Of a DNA stretch of 64,000 bases, positions 33,313-43,743 are shown piece after piece. How positions within the stretch are numbered: the first letter of the stretch is position 1; each line of letters starts with the position of its first letter. The DNA comes from Plenodomus lindquistii. Its lineage: Eukaryota; Ascomycota; Dothideomycetes; Pleosporales; Leptosphaeriaceae. Location of the stretch: the NCBI GenBank assembly GCA_025504975.1, contig JANUWI010000010.1:1240001-1304000 (forward strand), in the 5' to 3' direction. The position numbers and the translations under genes were made by a program. The notes below the pieces were generated by a model. That model had not been told where the DNA came from, searched no databases, and worked only from the letters and a program-made list of their open reading frames with translations.

Positions 33313-34569
33313 ATGGCTCCCGCACTCGTCGAACCAATTGTTGAACAAAACACGATTGGCTACAAGACAGGCGTTGGTGAGTATAAGGATATAGCCTTTG
33401 CTGGCCCAAAAGCTTTCAAAAAGGAGGGTGAGCTGAGGGGAACCGGCAAGCATGCGCCAGCCAGTTATCCCAAGTATCTACCAACATGGGACAACGAGAA
33501 GGGTATCAAGTATGTTAGAAAGATACCTTCTTCTGAAATCATACTGATGGTCATCAGATACCCTCCACTTGAGCCATTTGAACACACCGAGCATGGAAAG
33601 GACGCCGATCCATCGTTCCCAAATCTTCTCCAAAACGCACAAGTGGAGGATATCACCGCCAACATCGGTGCAGAGGTCCACGGCGTCCAGCTGAGTAAGT
33701 TGACCGATGCTGGAAAGGACGAATTAGCTCTCTTCGTCGCACAAAAGAAGGTTGTTGCGTTCCGCGATCAAGACTTCGCCAGCCTCCCCATCGAAGAGGC
33801 CCTCAAGTTTGGCGGATACTTTGGTCGTCACCACATCCACCCAGCATCCGGTGCACCAGAAGGTTACCCTGAAATTCACCTTGTCCACAGGGGCGCCGAT
33901 GACACCAGTGCGCGAGACTACTTCGAAGAGCACACAAATTCGCTCACCTGGCACTCCGATGTGACGTATGAGAAGCAGCCACCGGGCACCACCTTCCTTT
34001 ATCTTCTCGACGGACCCGCGCCCGGTGGAGACACGTTGTTCGCAAATCAGGTATTAGCATACAACAGGCTGTCACCCGAGTTCAGGAAGCGTCTGCATGG
34101 CCTCAAGGTCGTGCACTCAGGTGAGCGCCATGTCTTGGCTATTCGGAAATGTATTGACCATTTCTCAGGCGTTGAGCAAGCCGAAAGCAGCAAGAACCGT
34201 GGCGGCGTTGTACGTCGCGATCCTGTCACTACCATCCACCCATTGGTTCGCACACACCCAGCGACCGGTGAGAAGGCTTTGTACGTGAACCCCCAGTTCA
34301 GCAGGCGTATCGTCGGCTACAAGAAGGAGGAAAGCGACTTCCTGCTCAACTTCCTGTACGATCACATCGCGAAGGGCCAGGACTTCCAGGCGCGTGTGAA
34401 GTGGGCAAAGGGCACAGTCGTGGTCTGGGATAACAGGGTGACAGCGCATTCAGCGCTGCTGGACTGGGACTCGGGCGCGCGCAGACATTTGGCGAGGATC
34501 ACGCCTCAAGCTGAGGCGCCGTTTGAGACTGAGTTCGAGGAGCGCAAGGTCGCTGGGTTTGAATACTAG
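33313..34569 (+). CDS. TauD/Jlp1-type Fe(II)/2-oxoglutarate-dependent dioxygenase (probable sulfonate dioxygenase)
   Basis: Three exons, 33313-33509, 33558-34120 and 34169-34569, give 386 aa. Both introns are exactly 48 nt and stop-free, so the unspliced frame reads through as 418 codons; splicing removes two 16-residue inserts and restores KGIKYPPLEPFEH and VHSGVEQAE, which match fungal homologues. The TauD fold shows metal ligands His198 and Asp200 (LTWHSDVTYE), distal His347 (VTAHSALLDW) and the 2-oxoglutarate Arg363 (RRHLARITP). Characterised relatives split taurine, isethionate or alkylsulfonates into an aldehyde and sulfite; other members act on 2,4-D-like or other acids. The paired transporter supports a sulfur-scavenging role in the cytosol. 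Substrate unproven. Confidence 0.92.
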   Translation: MAPALVEPIVEQNTIGYKTGVGEYKDIAFAGPKAFKKEGELRGTGKHAPASYPKYLPTWDNEKGIKYVRKIPSSEIILMVIRYPPLEPFEHTEHGKDADPSFPNLLQNAQVEDITANIGAEVHGVQLSKLTDAGKDELALFVAQKKVVAFRDQDFASLPIEEALKFGGYFGRHHIHPASGAPEGYPEIHLVHRGADDTSARDYFEEHTNSLTWHSDVTYEKQPPGTTFLYLLDGPAPGGDTLFANQVLAYNRLSPEFRKRLHGLKVVHSGERHVLAIRKCIDHFSGVEQAESSKNRGGVVRRDPVTTIHPLVRTHPATGEKALYVNPQFSRRIVGYKKEESDFLLNFLYDHIAKGQDFQARVKWAKGTVVVWDNRVTAHSALLDWDSGARRHLARITPQAEAPFETEFEERKVAGFEY

Positions 34570-35333
34570 ACGTATATTCAAAAGACAGGACTAAATACTT
34601 GCAATGCGCAATCTTTACTTCGCAATGATTGGAGTCCTTGTGCTGTGTCCACGCATCGTGTTAAGGGGTTGTCCAGTATAGGTCACACATTCGCAGGAAG
34701 GAAGTTGTTCAAGGCGTAGGGCGATAGTATATAGCGCAAGCTAGTAGTTGAATTACCATAAACATTTCCTAAGAAAGAGTTGGTATAAATGCATATGTCG
34801 TGTAAGAAGACGCGGGGTCACGATAACATTACGCGACGCATCTGAAGAATGGGACCGTGCACAAAGCGATGACGAAATCGACATCGCGACATCCACGATC
34901 TGAATACAGATAGATGCAGTTTTCTTCGGTTTAATTTGCAAATCGTGTGTCGATGTGACAAACTCACTAGCAGATTATAATTTTTAAAAGGGGTCACCGC
35001 ATAGACGTGAAGTCTTCCAAAATCAATGGCATGGATTTGAGCGAGATAATTGATTCGCCTAGAAGAGAGATGATTGTAAATTTCCGAGTTGAATCATGAA
35101 CTGTGAATATCAGCTATGTAGTCAGTCCTCCGGCGCTGCGACAGCTCAATTTTTTGCAGGACCTGTTGCCCTACCTCGTATGGCCACCCGGTTCTCTCAA
35201 GTTGTCAGAATTTCAAACGCAAAGATGCCCGCCTGCGCTCCAAAAACCCTCAATGCAATCAAATGGATCCAGAAATATCCTTTTATTTTCCGATAATTCC
35301 CGGAAAATCATTCGCCTCATCTCAGCCTGCGAC
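34570..35333. other. Convergent intergenic region, no gene recognised
   Basis: 764 bp between the 3' ends of the dioxygenase and the triple-finger protein genes. AT-richer around 34970-35100. No supported frame. Confidence 0.5.
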
Positions 35334-37815
35334 TTAATCATCCGCACTCACATCCGTCATGAGCAATCCTTCTCTCCTTAGAAATCCCACGTCAGCCCTA
35401 GCCTTGCCCACCACTGTATCACACATTTCGTCCGCAGCGGTGACTTTAGGTAACACTTCCATGTCATCCGCCAGAAGTCCTAAGTCTCCACCAAATTCGT
35501 CGTTGAGGCGGAAAGCGCAACGATCGCAGAGCCGCAATCCGCATCCTAAGAAAATTTCCTCCATTCCCTCCTCCTCGCCGCTCATCGAAATCTGAGGTGT
35601 CGTACATCCAAATTTGGCGACCGAGACGCACATCGAGCACCATCTTTGGAGTTCGTGCTGCATATTGTCAGATCCTGGCTCGGCAGAGCAGAGATCCTCA
35701 TTAAGTGCGTCTATGTCCGGCATGTCTTCACCATCGAAGGCGCATTCTAGCGTATGACCGGGACACACCATTATCTGGATTCGATGGACGGTGCAAGTTT
35801 CACACATCTTGGTAGGGCCGAAATCTTCGCAGTATCCACCTCCGAGTTCGGTGTAGCCCCGACCGTTGTACCAGCGGATGATGTGGACTTCGCGTTCAAA
35901 GTGGCCGCTCATGCCAAACATGGGCATCTCGCAGAAGTTACAGTCTGGGACACCTTCCGTGGACACGTTGAATTGTATTGGGTGGGCAAAGCTGGTCATG
36001 ATCTTCGTCACTTGGCCGATGTTTCCAGCGTTGTCTTCCATTTCAATTTCGGGTGTGGATTCGCGCGATGAGATTCCTTCGTCCCTCCTCTCCATATCCT
36101 CGAGATCTTCAGCTGTGAAGTACGAAGAACCTGGCATCTCGACTTCTGGTGCTTCTCCTTCCGTTGGTCCCAGAGGTCTGCGGCTGGCGGGTTTCTTAAC
36201 GGGTTCGTGTTTTGGCAGATCGAAAAATGTGCAACCAATATGGTGCTTCTTGCAGTGCTTGCATGGTGGTTTATCAGTCTTCTTCTTCAGACTGCATCTC
36301 TTTTTCTCCTGGCGACAGACGGTACAAGAGGCATACGGCCTATCTTCGCCATACACTATTTCGTCGATGTTGATTCTGTCGACACGATACCCTTCTGGTG
36401 GTAAAGGCTCGCAGACGTACTCACCATCAGTGCAACGATCGCAGATTGCGTGGCCGGGTTCATCCTTGAAGGAGCATCGATCTACGCCATCTTCAACGCA
36501 TTGCTTGCAGCTGCCCTTAACCTTAGCAGGAACGATGGGCTCGCAATCATCGCCTTCGTCAGCGCATTGCATGCAAGGCCATTCGCCATTTGTGACCATG
36601 GAGCATTCATGCTTATTCATCCGACAGCCTTTACAGCCTCTTGCATCAGGATAACCGGTGAGGTCTTCAACCTCGCCCGCTGGATCGTCTAAAGGCTTCT
36701 GCAGAGAGCGGCCTGGGGTATTGTGGCGAAAGAATTCGCGGCACTCTTGCCTCTCGCGCTCGCATTCCGAATCGATCTCAGACCAATTGTCAGGCCAGTT
36801 CTGCTCATCGTTGGTGTAATTACGAACGTTTCCGAAAGCTTTGAATCGGAGTCGCACGATAAGCTTCATAATGTGCTCCTTACGTGTGGGCTGCTTCCCT
36901 CTGGCCTTTTTTTGCTGCGCGAGCTTAGCAGCCTTTGCCTTGTTCAACCTTAACATCCTTTGTTTCGCCTCATCCGACGGATCGAAGTTACCTGACATGT
37001 CAGTGTCGAGGTATGTAAAGGCTTTCTTCCGTTCGATGTTTTGGCGGAGCTCATAGGCGGGCTAATTCTTCATGTAAGCATGTGCGTATGTAGGACATGG
37101 ACTTCGTACATACTTGGTTGTCAGGAGGTATGACGAAGTGTGGTTCAGATGGAGCAGGCGATGCTCGTGGTGACGTATCGCCGTTCTCGGATACTGGAAG
37201 GTCGAAGCCGACATGGAAAGGTCCATCAGAGGGACTGCGTTCCCTTTCTTGTGGTGCAAGACTAAGGCTGGACATGCGAACACCGATGCCTGGTCCTGCC
37301 GCCTCTGGAGCTTGCTCAACTTCGTTCTCTTCCATATCGTCTTCCTCGGTCGGACCACCGAATAATGACTGACGCGGCTTCTTCGACCGCGGGCTAACAA
37401 TCCCGGTCTCATCATCGTTCTTACGTCGTGGAGATGATTTAGGTTTCGAAATGGGTCTTGTGGCTTGACGTCCACTCCAGGTGCGATCGAACGCTTCACG
37501 TGCGTCTTCGTCTTCGGAGATACCTTCCGGCAATTGATCGCTATTCATCGTCCGCTCTGTGTCTCCTTGCATCCCGTGTAGAGGGCTGCCATCGTCTTCA
37601 TCTGAGTGAAAGAGATCCGCCATGAGCGTGTCATCAATCTCATTCTCGTCGCGGTCTTCCTGTTCCAGATCTTCATGATCCGCGTCCCATGTATGGTCGC
37701 CCGGGGGCACTGCATTGTCAATAGGATAATCGTCGATGTCGAGGCCGTGTGGAAGACCAAAGTCAAAATCGTAGTCAGCCGGCGGAGGCGGCGGCAGCGG
37801 GTCCTCTTGTGCCAT
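35334..37815 (-). CDS. Protein with three tandem Zn2Cys6-like fingers
   Basis: Two exons, 37815-37114 and 37061-35334 (52-nt intron), giving 809 aa. Residues 1-234 are acidic, Pro-rich and probably disordered, with a basic NLS-like patch (PRSKKPRQSL). The splice restores NQPAYELRQNIERKKAFTYLD. Then come three successive binuclear-cluster patterns: residues 377-407 (C-x2-C-x6-C-x9-C-x2-C-x6-C), 419-451 (C-x2-C-x7-C-x10-C-x2-C-x6-C) and 480-511 (C-x2-C-x6-C-x10-C-x2-C-x6-C). Further CxxC pairs (CNFC, CETC, CSMC, CDRC) lie in the C-terminal third, perhaps another zinc fold. Ordinary fungal Zn2Cys6 regulators have one finger near the N-terminus. A nuclear DNA- or chromatin-binding role is likely but unproven; I do not know a named member. 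Confidence 0.85.
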
Positions 37816-39132
37816 AATGTACGCGGCGCGGAGCTAAGTCGTTTGCTTAGGCGCGTTATAGCCACAGGCTCTGGCACGCCAGAATCATAAGTTGTGAAGT
37901 AGGCCTTGGAATGTGATGCGGTAGAAAGGCAATGGAGAGAAGTAAGTCGTTGAAGATGCTTGGTGTGCATCTAGGACTGCGGGTGGGGCTAGCAGGTGAG
38001 AGACGCAATCGCGCGAGACCTGCATGTGATTGCAGGCGTTGCCCACCCAGCAAACAGGAAGTGAGAGACTCGGGTCAGCAAGACGCCCAGGTAAGAAGTA
38101 AGACGAAGAACATGTAAAACAAATTCAGTCAGGCCTTGAACTTCAGTGACTGTCGTATGAAGGTGATAATGTGCTCAATGAACAGACAAGATTCTCACGC
38201 AGGCTACATCAGTAGTCCCACAAGCCACGGCCCGCCAACCTTACGAACTGCTGCGATGATCTTTGAATTGTTGGAAATCCGCATTAGTAGCTGGAGAGCT
38301 TCTTGACCTCCTAAATAAAGCAAAGAGTTGCGACCGCTTGCAGATCATCTGTAGAAGAACGAAAGGTAACTAGTAGGAATGCTTTCGCGTCAAACCACCT
38401 TGCAATATTCTGTTATATCTGTCGGAGGTAAAATTCATGGAGACACACAATGGTAATTGCTGACAACAAAGCCCTGGTAAGATTCACAGAGAGCACAGAA
38501 TAGTTGCATTAACACTGCAAATCCGACAAGTGCAACGTTGCTACGCTTGGAAAGTGAAGAGCTTGGGTTGAATCTCTCCGGGTGTTGGTGTTTGGATTAA
38601 TGGATGTTGGTAAGAAGAGAGATCACCCGAAACCAATGGAAGGTTCTGACTGATCGCAAAATGGGCCGTTCAACGGTGCTATTGACAGGAAAAGGGAGTG
38701 TGTTGAATGAGAAACGGAAACAAATGACTTTGGAGCATTTCCCGTTATAATCTGGACAGGACAGTAGAACATTGGGCGACAGTCCTGGGCAAACAGTTGA
38801 GACGAACCATTGGGGTGAGCATTCGCGACCTGAGTGTCGTCGGTAACCCCTGAGTGAGTATCTGAAGACGCGAAATTGGGAAAAATCCTGGCCTGCATCA
38901 TGGAGTTGACCACTGCGGCCTTTACAACAATGTGTCGGTGGGACACACACCTAGAATTGGCGCATGAGTTCTGTCGTGTTCGGCATATGGGCTTAGTCAT
39001 CAAAAGCGCCAAGACCAATTTGTAGCTCTGACTTGCGCCACGCTTGTCCTTCGGAGCTCATTCTCCTCCCCAACAGCTTCACGTTATGATCATGAAAGTC
39101 CGCAGCTCTCGACACCGCCCATCGTGGGCGTC
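37816..39132. other. Divergent intergenic region, no gene recognised
   Basis: 1.3 kb between the start codons of the triple-finger gene (-) and the phosphatase gene (+). Two minus-strand frames at 38597-39018 have no family features. It presumably holds both promoters. Confidence 0.5.
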
Positions 39133-40212
39133 ATGGCGAGATCGCTGAAGCTGTTTCTGATACGACATGGAGAGACAGTAGACAACGTCGCTCAGCTTCT
39201 GTAAGTCATGTCAAGCACCCCTGTGTATCTTGCTAATGGATGTAGTGCTGGCAGCAGAGACTCCGAGCTTACGAATCATGGTTTTCAGCAGGCCACTCGG
39301 TTGGGTCTCCACTTCAAGACACTTGGGTTGACGTTCACGCACCTCTTCTCGTCGCACCTCCAGCGGGCCGTCAAGACCGCAGGCAAGATTCGAGAAGCCC
39401 AGCTGAGCGCAACAGGAAATGGCAGCGATACCCACAGCGTCCCCGGAGTCGTTCAGCTCCCACTTCTCACGGAGCAAGACTTTGGGTCGATGGAGGGCAA
39501 GAAATGGGCTACACCGCCGGCAGATGCCAGTGCAACGGGAAAAGCTGTCGCTGATTTCGTAGCAGTGGAGACGAAAGAGGCCATGGCTATACGCGCTGAT
39601 AGCTTCCTCGATGAGTATCTCATACCTCTGCTGGACGATTCATTGGCGCCCTCCGAACTTGTGATCGCCATCGTTTCCCACGGTATCTTCCTCTCCACCC
39701 TTTGGAAGCGATTACTCAGGCGATTTCCTCCCCAAAGCGTCATCCTGTCTCTTGACTCGTTGGCTTCTCCGCTACCGTCATTAGAGCATCTGGGAGGTTG
39801 GTCAAATACTGGGTATCTGGAGCTACACTTGGTCCGACTCTCGATTGAAGCAAATAGTCCTCCGATCTTAGGTTCAGTAGCAGAGGCACCACTGCCTGCC
39901 TCGGGTTCGAAAAATTCGTCGCCCACCCCGAAGGAGTCCGATGACCAGGCGAATAATGTGGTCGAGCCAGTACAAGCCACGGCCGAGAGGCCTGTTGAGG
40001 CGGAACCGCACGCCGAGGCAGCTATGACTAGCTCGGTGGCCCAGATCACCACATCGGGCTTGATCCAAGGCTGGAACACATACATCTTGACGATCAACGG
40101 GAAGGATCACTTGAAAGGCTTGAAACGAACCGGTGGTGGTGTGGGGAGCTCCCGTCACGATGCCTCGCAGAAAAGCATTGACACCTTTTTCAAGCGACGC
40201 AAAATCGAGTAA
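39133..40212 (+). CDS. Histidine-phosphatase (phosphoglycerate mutase-like) protein with C-terminal PIP box
   Basis: Two exons, 39133-39200 and 39246-40212 (45-nt intron, GTAAGT donor, GCTAATG branch, TGTAG acceptor), giving 344 aa. The catalytic motif LIRHGET (His12) is in exon 1; splicing restores VDNVAQLLAGSRDSELTNHG. The second catalytic His is in IVSHGIFLSTLW, the acid in LLTEQDFGSMEG. So the first ~225 residues are a complete branch-1 histidine phosphatase of the TIGAR/fructose-bisphosphatase-like kind. A ~75-residue Ala/Glu-rich linker follows. The last 14 residues contain QKSIDTFF (331-338), a canonical PCNA-interacting peptide, directly followed by the basic KRRK. This suggests a nuclear protein recruited to PCNA. 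Substrate unknown. Confidence 0.9.
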
Positions 40213-41206
40213 GCCCCATTGTTTGACGCCCTAGTCTCGTGTTACATGAAAACATGTTCGGTTCGGTAAGTGCATTTTCTTTTATCGTGCGCTCTATTGC
40301 AATGATGAAAAACAATACTCACAGACCTGATCGGAATTCAATGTCGACCAAACTATTGTACCAACTGCTGTCTGAAACGCGAATCGTTCTATACGTAATT
40401 ATAAGAATATGTTTTGAAGCCGCACTGACGCAAGAAATTGTAGATACTTGGAGCTCATATCTGCCTCCCATCTATCGGTACCTAGGTAGAGTCCGTTGAA
40501 TAAATCACATGATCAAAACCGTCCCGCGTCACCCATTATTCGCTGTTGAAACTCGATTCTCTGCTTAATTGTCGCGTCTGCGTCTTGGATTCTCAATCCG
40601 CACGACCTGTCGCTTCCTATCCACAGCGTCTGGCGGTGAGCGTGGAACTTGACCGGATGTTGCAAGCGCTTTGTATGGTCCAGGTCAAATTGATGGCGAG
40701 CCGCATCCGCGATGCAGAATTAGAGCGTCTCGACGTGTCACGATGCTGTGTCGCCTCGTGTCTGACCGCCTCAATGCCTCTTCGATGGTCCGTGCACCAT
40801 CAGATCTCAGCTTTCGCTGCATCTTGACAGCATCTAGACGTGCAGACATGCATCAAAATCGATGAGCGGAACGTTTCAAATCAGTTCCGCGGCCATGATG
40901 CATTTGACGTGCATATGCCGCGCTACGTGGACGTTGTTGTGCGACAAACATGTTTTTCTGAGCGCCAACCAGGGTGGCTGGTATACGCCCAGCCATCACC
41001 AACACCCCGGTTTATGGGAGCGATATTGCAGCCCCCGATATTAGTACATAAGACACGAGGCTGGAATGCACTGGAATGCCTTTGTTCTCATCAAGAGTTT
41101 TGCGTATTCAGATTTTTCGGTCGTTGTTCATTCCACCGAATTGGGTCTGTTTGTGGCCAATAGCAGCATCGTGTTTCGAACTTTGCGCTAGTCCAAATCA
41201 ATCATC
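40213..41206. other. Intergenic region, no gene recognised
   Basis: About 1 kb with short frames only. The right end is the promoter of the Ser-rich protein gene. Confidence 0.5.
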
Positions 41207-42756
41207 ATGAGAAAGGCTTCCTTAATCTTGGTGTTGGCTGCGCTGTCGACGGAGGCATTGGGTCGGATTGCGCCGAGGCGTGTTGATGCTAGCGGTGGTA
41301 TGTAACTTGACTGTCGATTCTGCCGCGAGTGTACTCACCATCGTCGACAGTCGCCCCCAAGATCCCGCATCCATATTGGTGGGAAGGCTCATCATCAGAA
41401 TCGCTGAGAGACGACGCCTACGGGACTGGCTCATCCGTGCCGCATCCTACCTTGCCTCCATGGCTAGAGGAGCCCTGCGAGAGTTCCATCAGCACTCGCA
41501 CTCCAACGCCATCGTCTTCAGCATCCGCACTCAGATCCACTGGCTATCAAGCATCAATACCACAATCGTCAAGCGGACCATCGAATATCACTCCTTCAAC
41601 ATCCCTTCTCACAACATCATTGAGCTTACAGTTACCTACGATGCCAACTTTCGTCTACTCGACATCTCCAAACCCCTCGCTGAACTCAAGTAAACCGATA
41701 CTAAGCTCACGGCCGCCACCAATTCCAACGTTCGTCTACTCGCCGCTACCAAGCGCTGCATCGTCTGTAATCCACACGTCCTCGCTGTCAATCTCAAGCT
41801 CCGGACGGCCATTGATCCCGGTTGTTGGAACATCAGGCATTATTGTGTATCCGCCTTATCCAACTTCGTCACCCGGCTCATACCCTACATCGGCAATTTC
41901 GCTCAGCCCAGGATCTTCTATCATCTCTTCTGGAACTGGAAGCTCTAGTACCTCGATGCAGGTAATTCCAATACCAGTTCCTGTTCCCAGTGTGTCAGTA
42001 TCGCGGTCACAGGTCGCTTCGGGAAGTGCAAATGCTCCATCCGCGGCAAGCTCCACATTGGTTTCCACATCACCTGCTCAGCAGAGCTCAGCGAGTAGCT
42101 TGCTACCTGCCCCTGCGTCTTCCATCATCGCGACCACATCGTCGGTATCTACCACCACCGTAGTCATCCCTATCCCTGTCCCTGTCAGCTCCACCATTGC
42201 TACCTCGCCGTCTCGTAGTTCGTCATCGTCTCCTAGCGCTGCGCTATCCGAAGCTGCCTCGAGCGCTGTCTCAGCTTCGTTGACGACGATCATCGGCACT
42301 ACGTCAGTACCACTTACATCCGTTTCTGCGACTTTGATACCGCCTCCAGTTTCGCCATCATCAGCCGCTACTGCAGCATCTTCGAGTACAGCCATTGTAC
42401 CATCAGATTCAACCCCATCTTCCGTACAAAGCACACTTTTCACAGTCTCAACATCAGCACAAGCATCCTCGTCGACTAATGTGTTCACTGTTGCGCCTCC
42501 ATATTCAATCAACTCTTCAGCATCTCGCGCCTCGATATCGGCATCACCGTCTGCTTCAGAGGCATCCAGCGTTACCGCCGCTGGCAGTTCGGCCAATACA
42601 TCTGGTGCTCCTACTCCATCACGCTCATCCGTCGGAACACAGGGTACAGGTATACCAGAAGCTCCCAGTGCCTCTGGAGCATCGGGAGGCATGACAAGAG
42701 CGAAGGAGAAGGTGTGGTGGCTTTCTTTCGTTGTTCCTTTGCTCTTCGCATTATGA
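41207..42756 (+). CDS. Ser/Thr/Pro-rich, probably GPI-anchored cell-surface protein
   Basis: Two exons, 41207-41297 and 41351-42756 (53-nt intron, GTATGT donor, GACAG acceptor), giving 498 aa. The first exon encodes a signal peptide (MRKASLILVLAALSTEALG) and RIAPRR, which looks like a dibasic propeptide site. The mature part is dominated by Ser, Thr, Ala and Pro, suited to heavy O-mannosylation, with dispersed degenerate repeats: PTFVYS twice, VIPIPVPV twice, and many SSxxS blocks. The C-terminus has small residues (SGASGG), a short basic stretch and a hydrophobic tail (WLSFVVPLLFAL), as for GPI attachment. Probably an extended wall mannoprotein, a stalk or adhesin without a recognisable head domain. 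The frame's bias also opens a long antisense frame, which I discount. Confidence 0.8.
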
Positions 42757-43743
42757 GTCACCACCGACGGGTGAACGAGTGTTTACGATTCATGTCACTA
42801 TTATTAAGAAATATTGTATAATCATGGTGGATGGCGAGACGAATGCGCGATGTTTTTGAGCGGATATACCTATTTGAACATCTTATTGGCGTACTTGGAG
42901 AGACGAGAGGATGGGTGGCGCCTGCAGGCCAAATCAAATGGCTGAATGAGATCAACTTGTGTAGGCTTCACCGCAGCGTATGCATTGTAAATGAACAGTG
43001 TTCTTATGAGGAAGTGGTCTCCTGTTCTCTAATGATTACTCTTCGGCTTCCTTACATGTAAGCTACGGAAGAGCGGATGTTATACCATATTGGACTACTT
43101 GAGCCTGTAATGCGGATGAACAGACGGAGCATATCCCTAGTCTCCGTAGTAGCTTGAGAATTAGCTACAAGCGACAAGCAACTCTATAGGCGATCGTCCT
43201 CGTAACAAACGGAGATCCGGGGTGATGTGCGGAGTCGAAGAAAGGATCGCGGGGAAGGGGCCGACTTGGCTAGCGCAGCCACTTTCTTCCGTCAATCAAA
43301 TTCCAGGGGTTCTCGCGTTGATCTCATCTTTCGACCACTGTTTCGCCGCGTCAGTATACATTCTAGATGTGTTTCTGGTGTTTGTGAAAGTTCTGACCGT
43401 CTTTGTGTCGACCTTCAGTGCTGTTGAGGACTGAAGGAACAGTCTGTCGCGTGCATGCTCTAACCGACCAGGATGCCGGTCCTGGCCTTCCCGACCAGTG
43501 ATCGGCCCTTGCAAGACGTGAGAAACCATGCTGCATCGCCCCCTACCAGTATACCGGGTGTTCAGATTAACAGCATGCATACTCGGTGTGAAATTGTCCG
43601 CAGTTCAAGATCTCATCTTACTTGGGCAAGGATGATCACCGTCAACGGCTGGGCACCTGGTAAAGTACCTATAAAGTTATGGGAAACTGTGGTATTTGAC
43701 GGACAGTAGTCAATTGCCATCAACCCTCAAACCTTTCCGAAAG
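42757..43743. other. Intergenic region with GH3 promoter
   Basis: No gene recognised. A TATAAAG at 43670-43676 lies 68-74 nt upstream of the GH3 start codon and is the likely TATA box. Confidence 0.55.

Noticed and set aside
38597..39018. Two overlapping minus-strand frames upstream of the phosphatase gene
   Set aside because: No domain, no consistent splice join, different phases.
42078..42764. 228-codon minus-strand frame opposite the Ser-rich gene
   Set aside because: Codon bias of the Ser/Thr/Pro-rich gene opens the antisense frame; the + strand has signal peptide, intron and GPI end.
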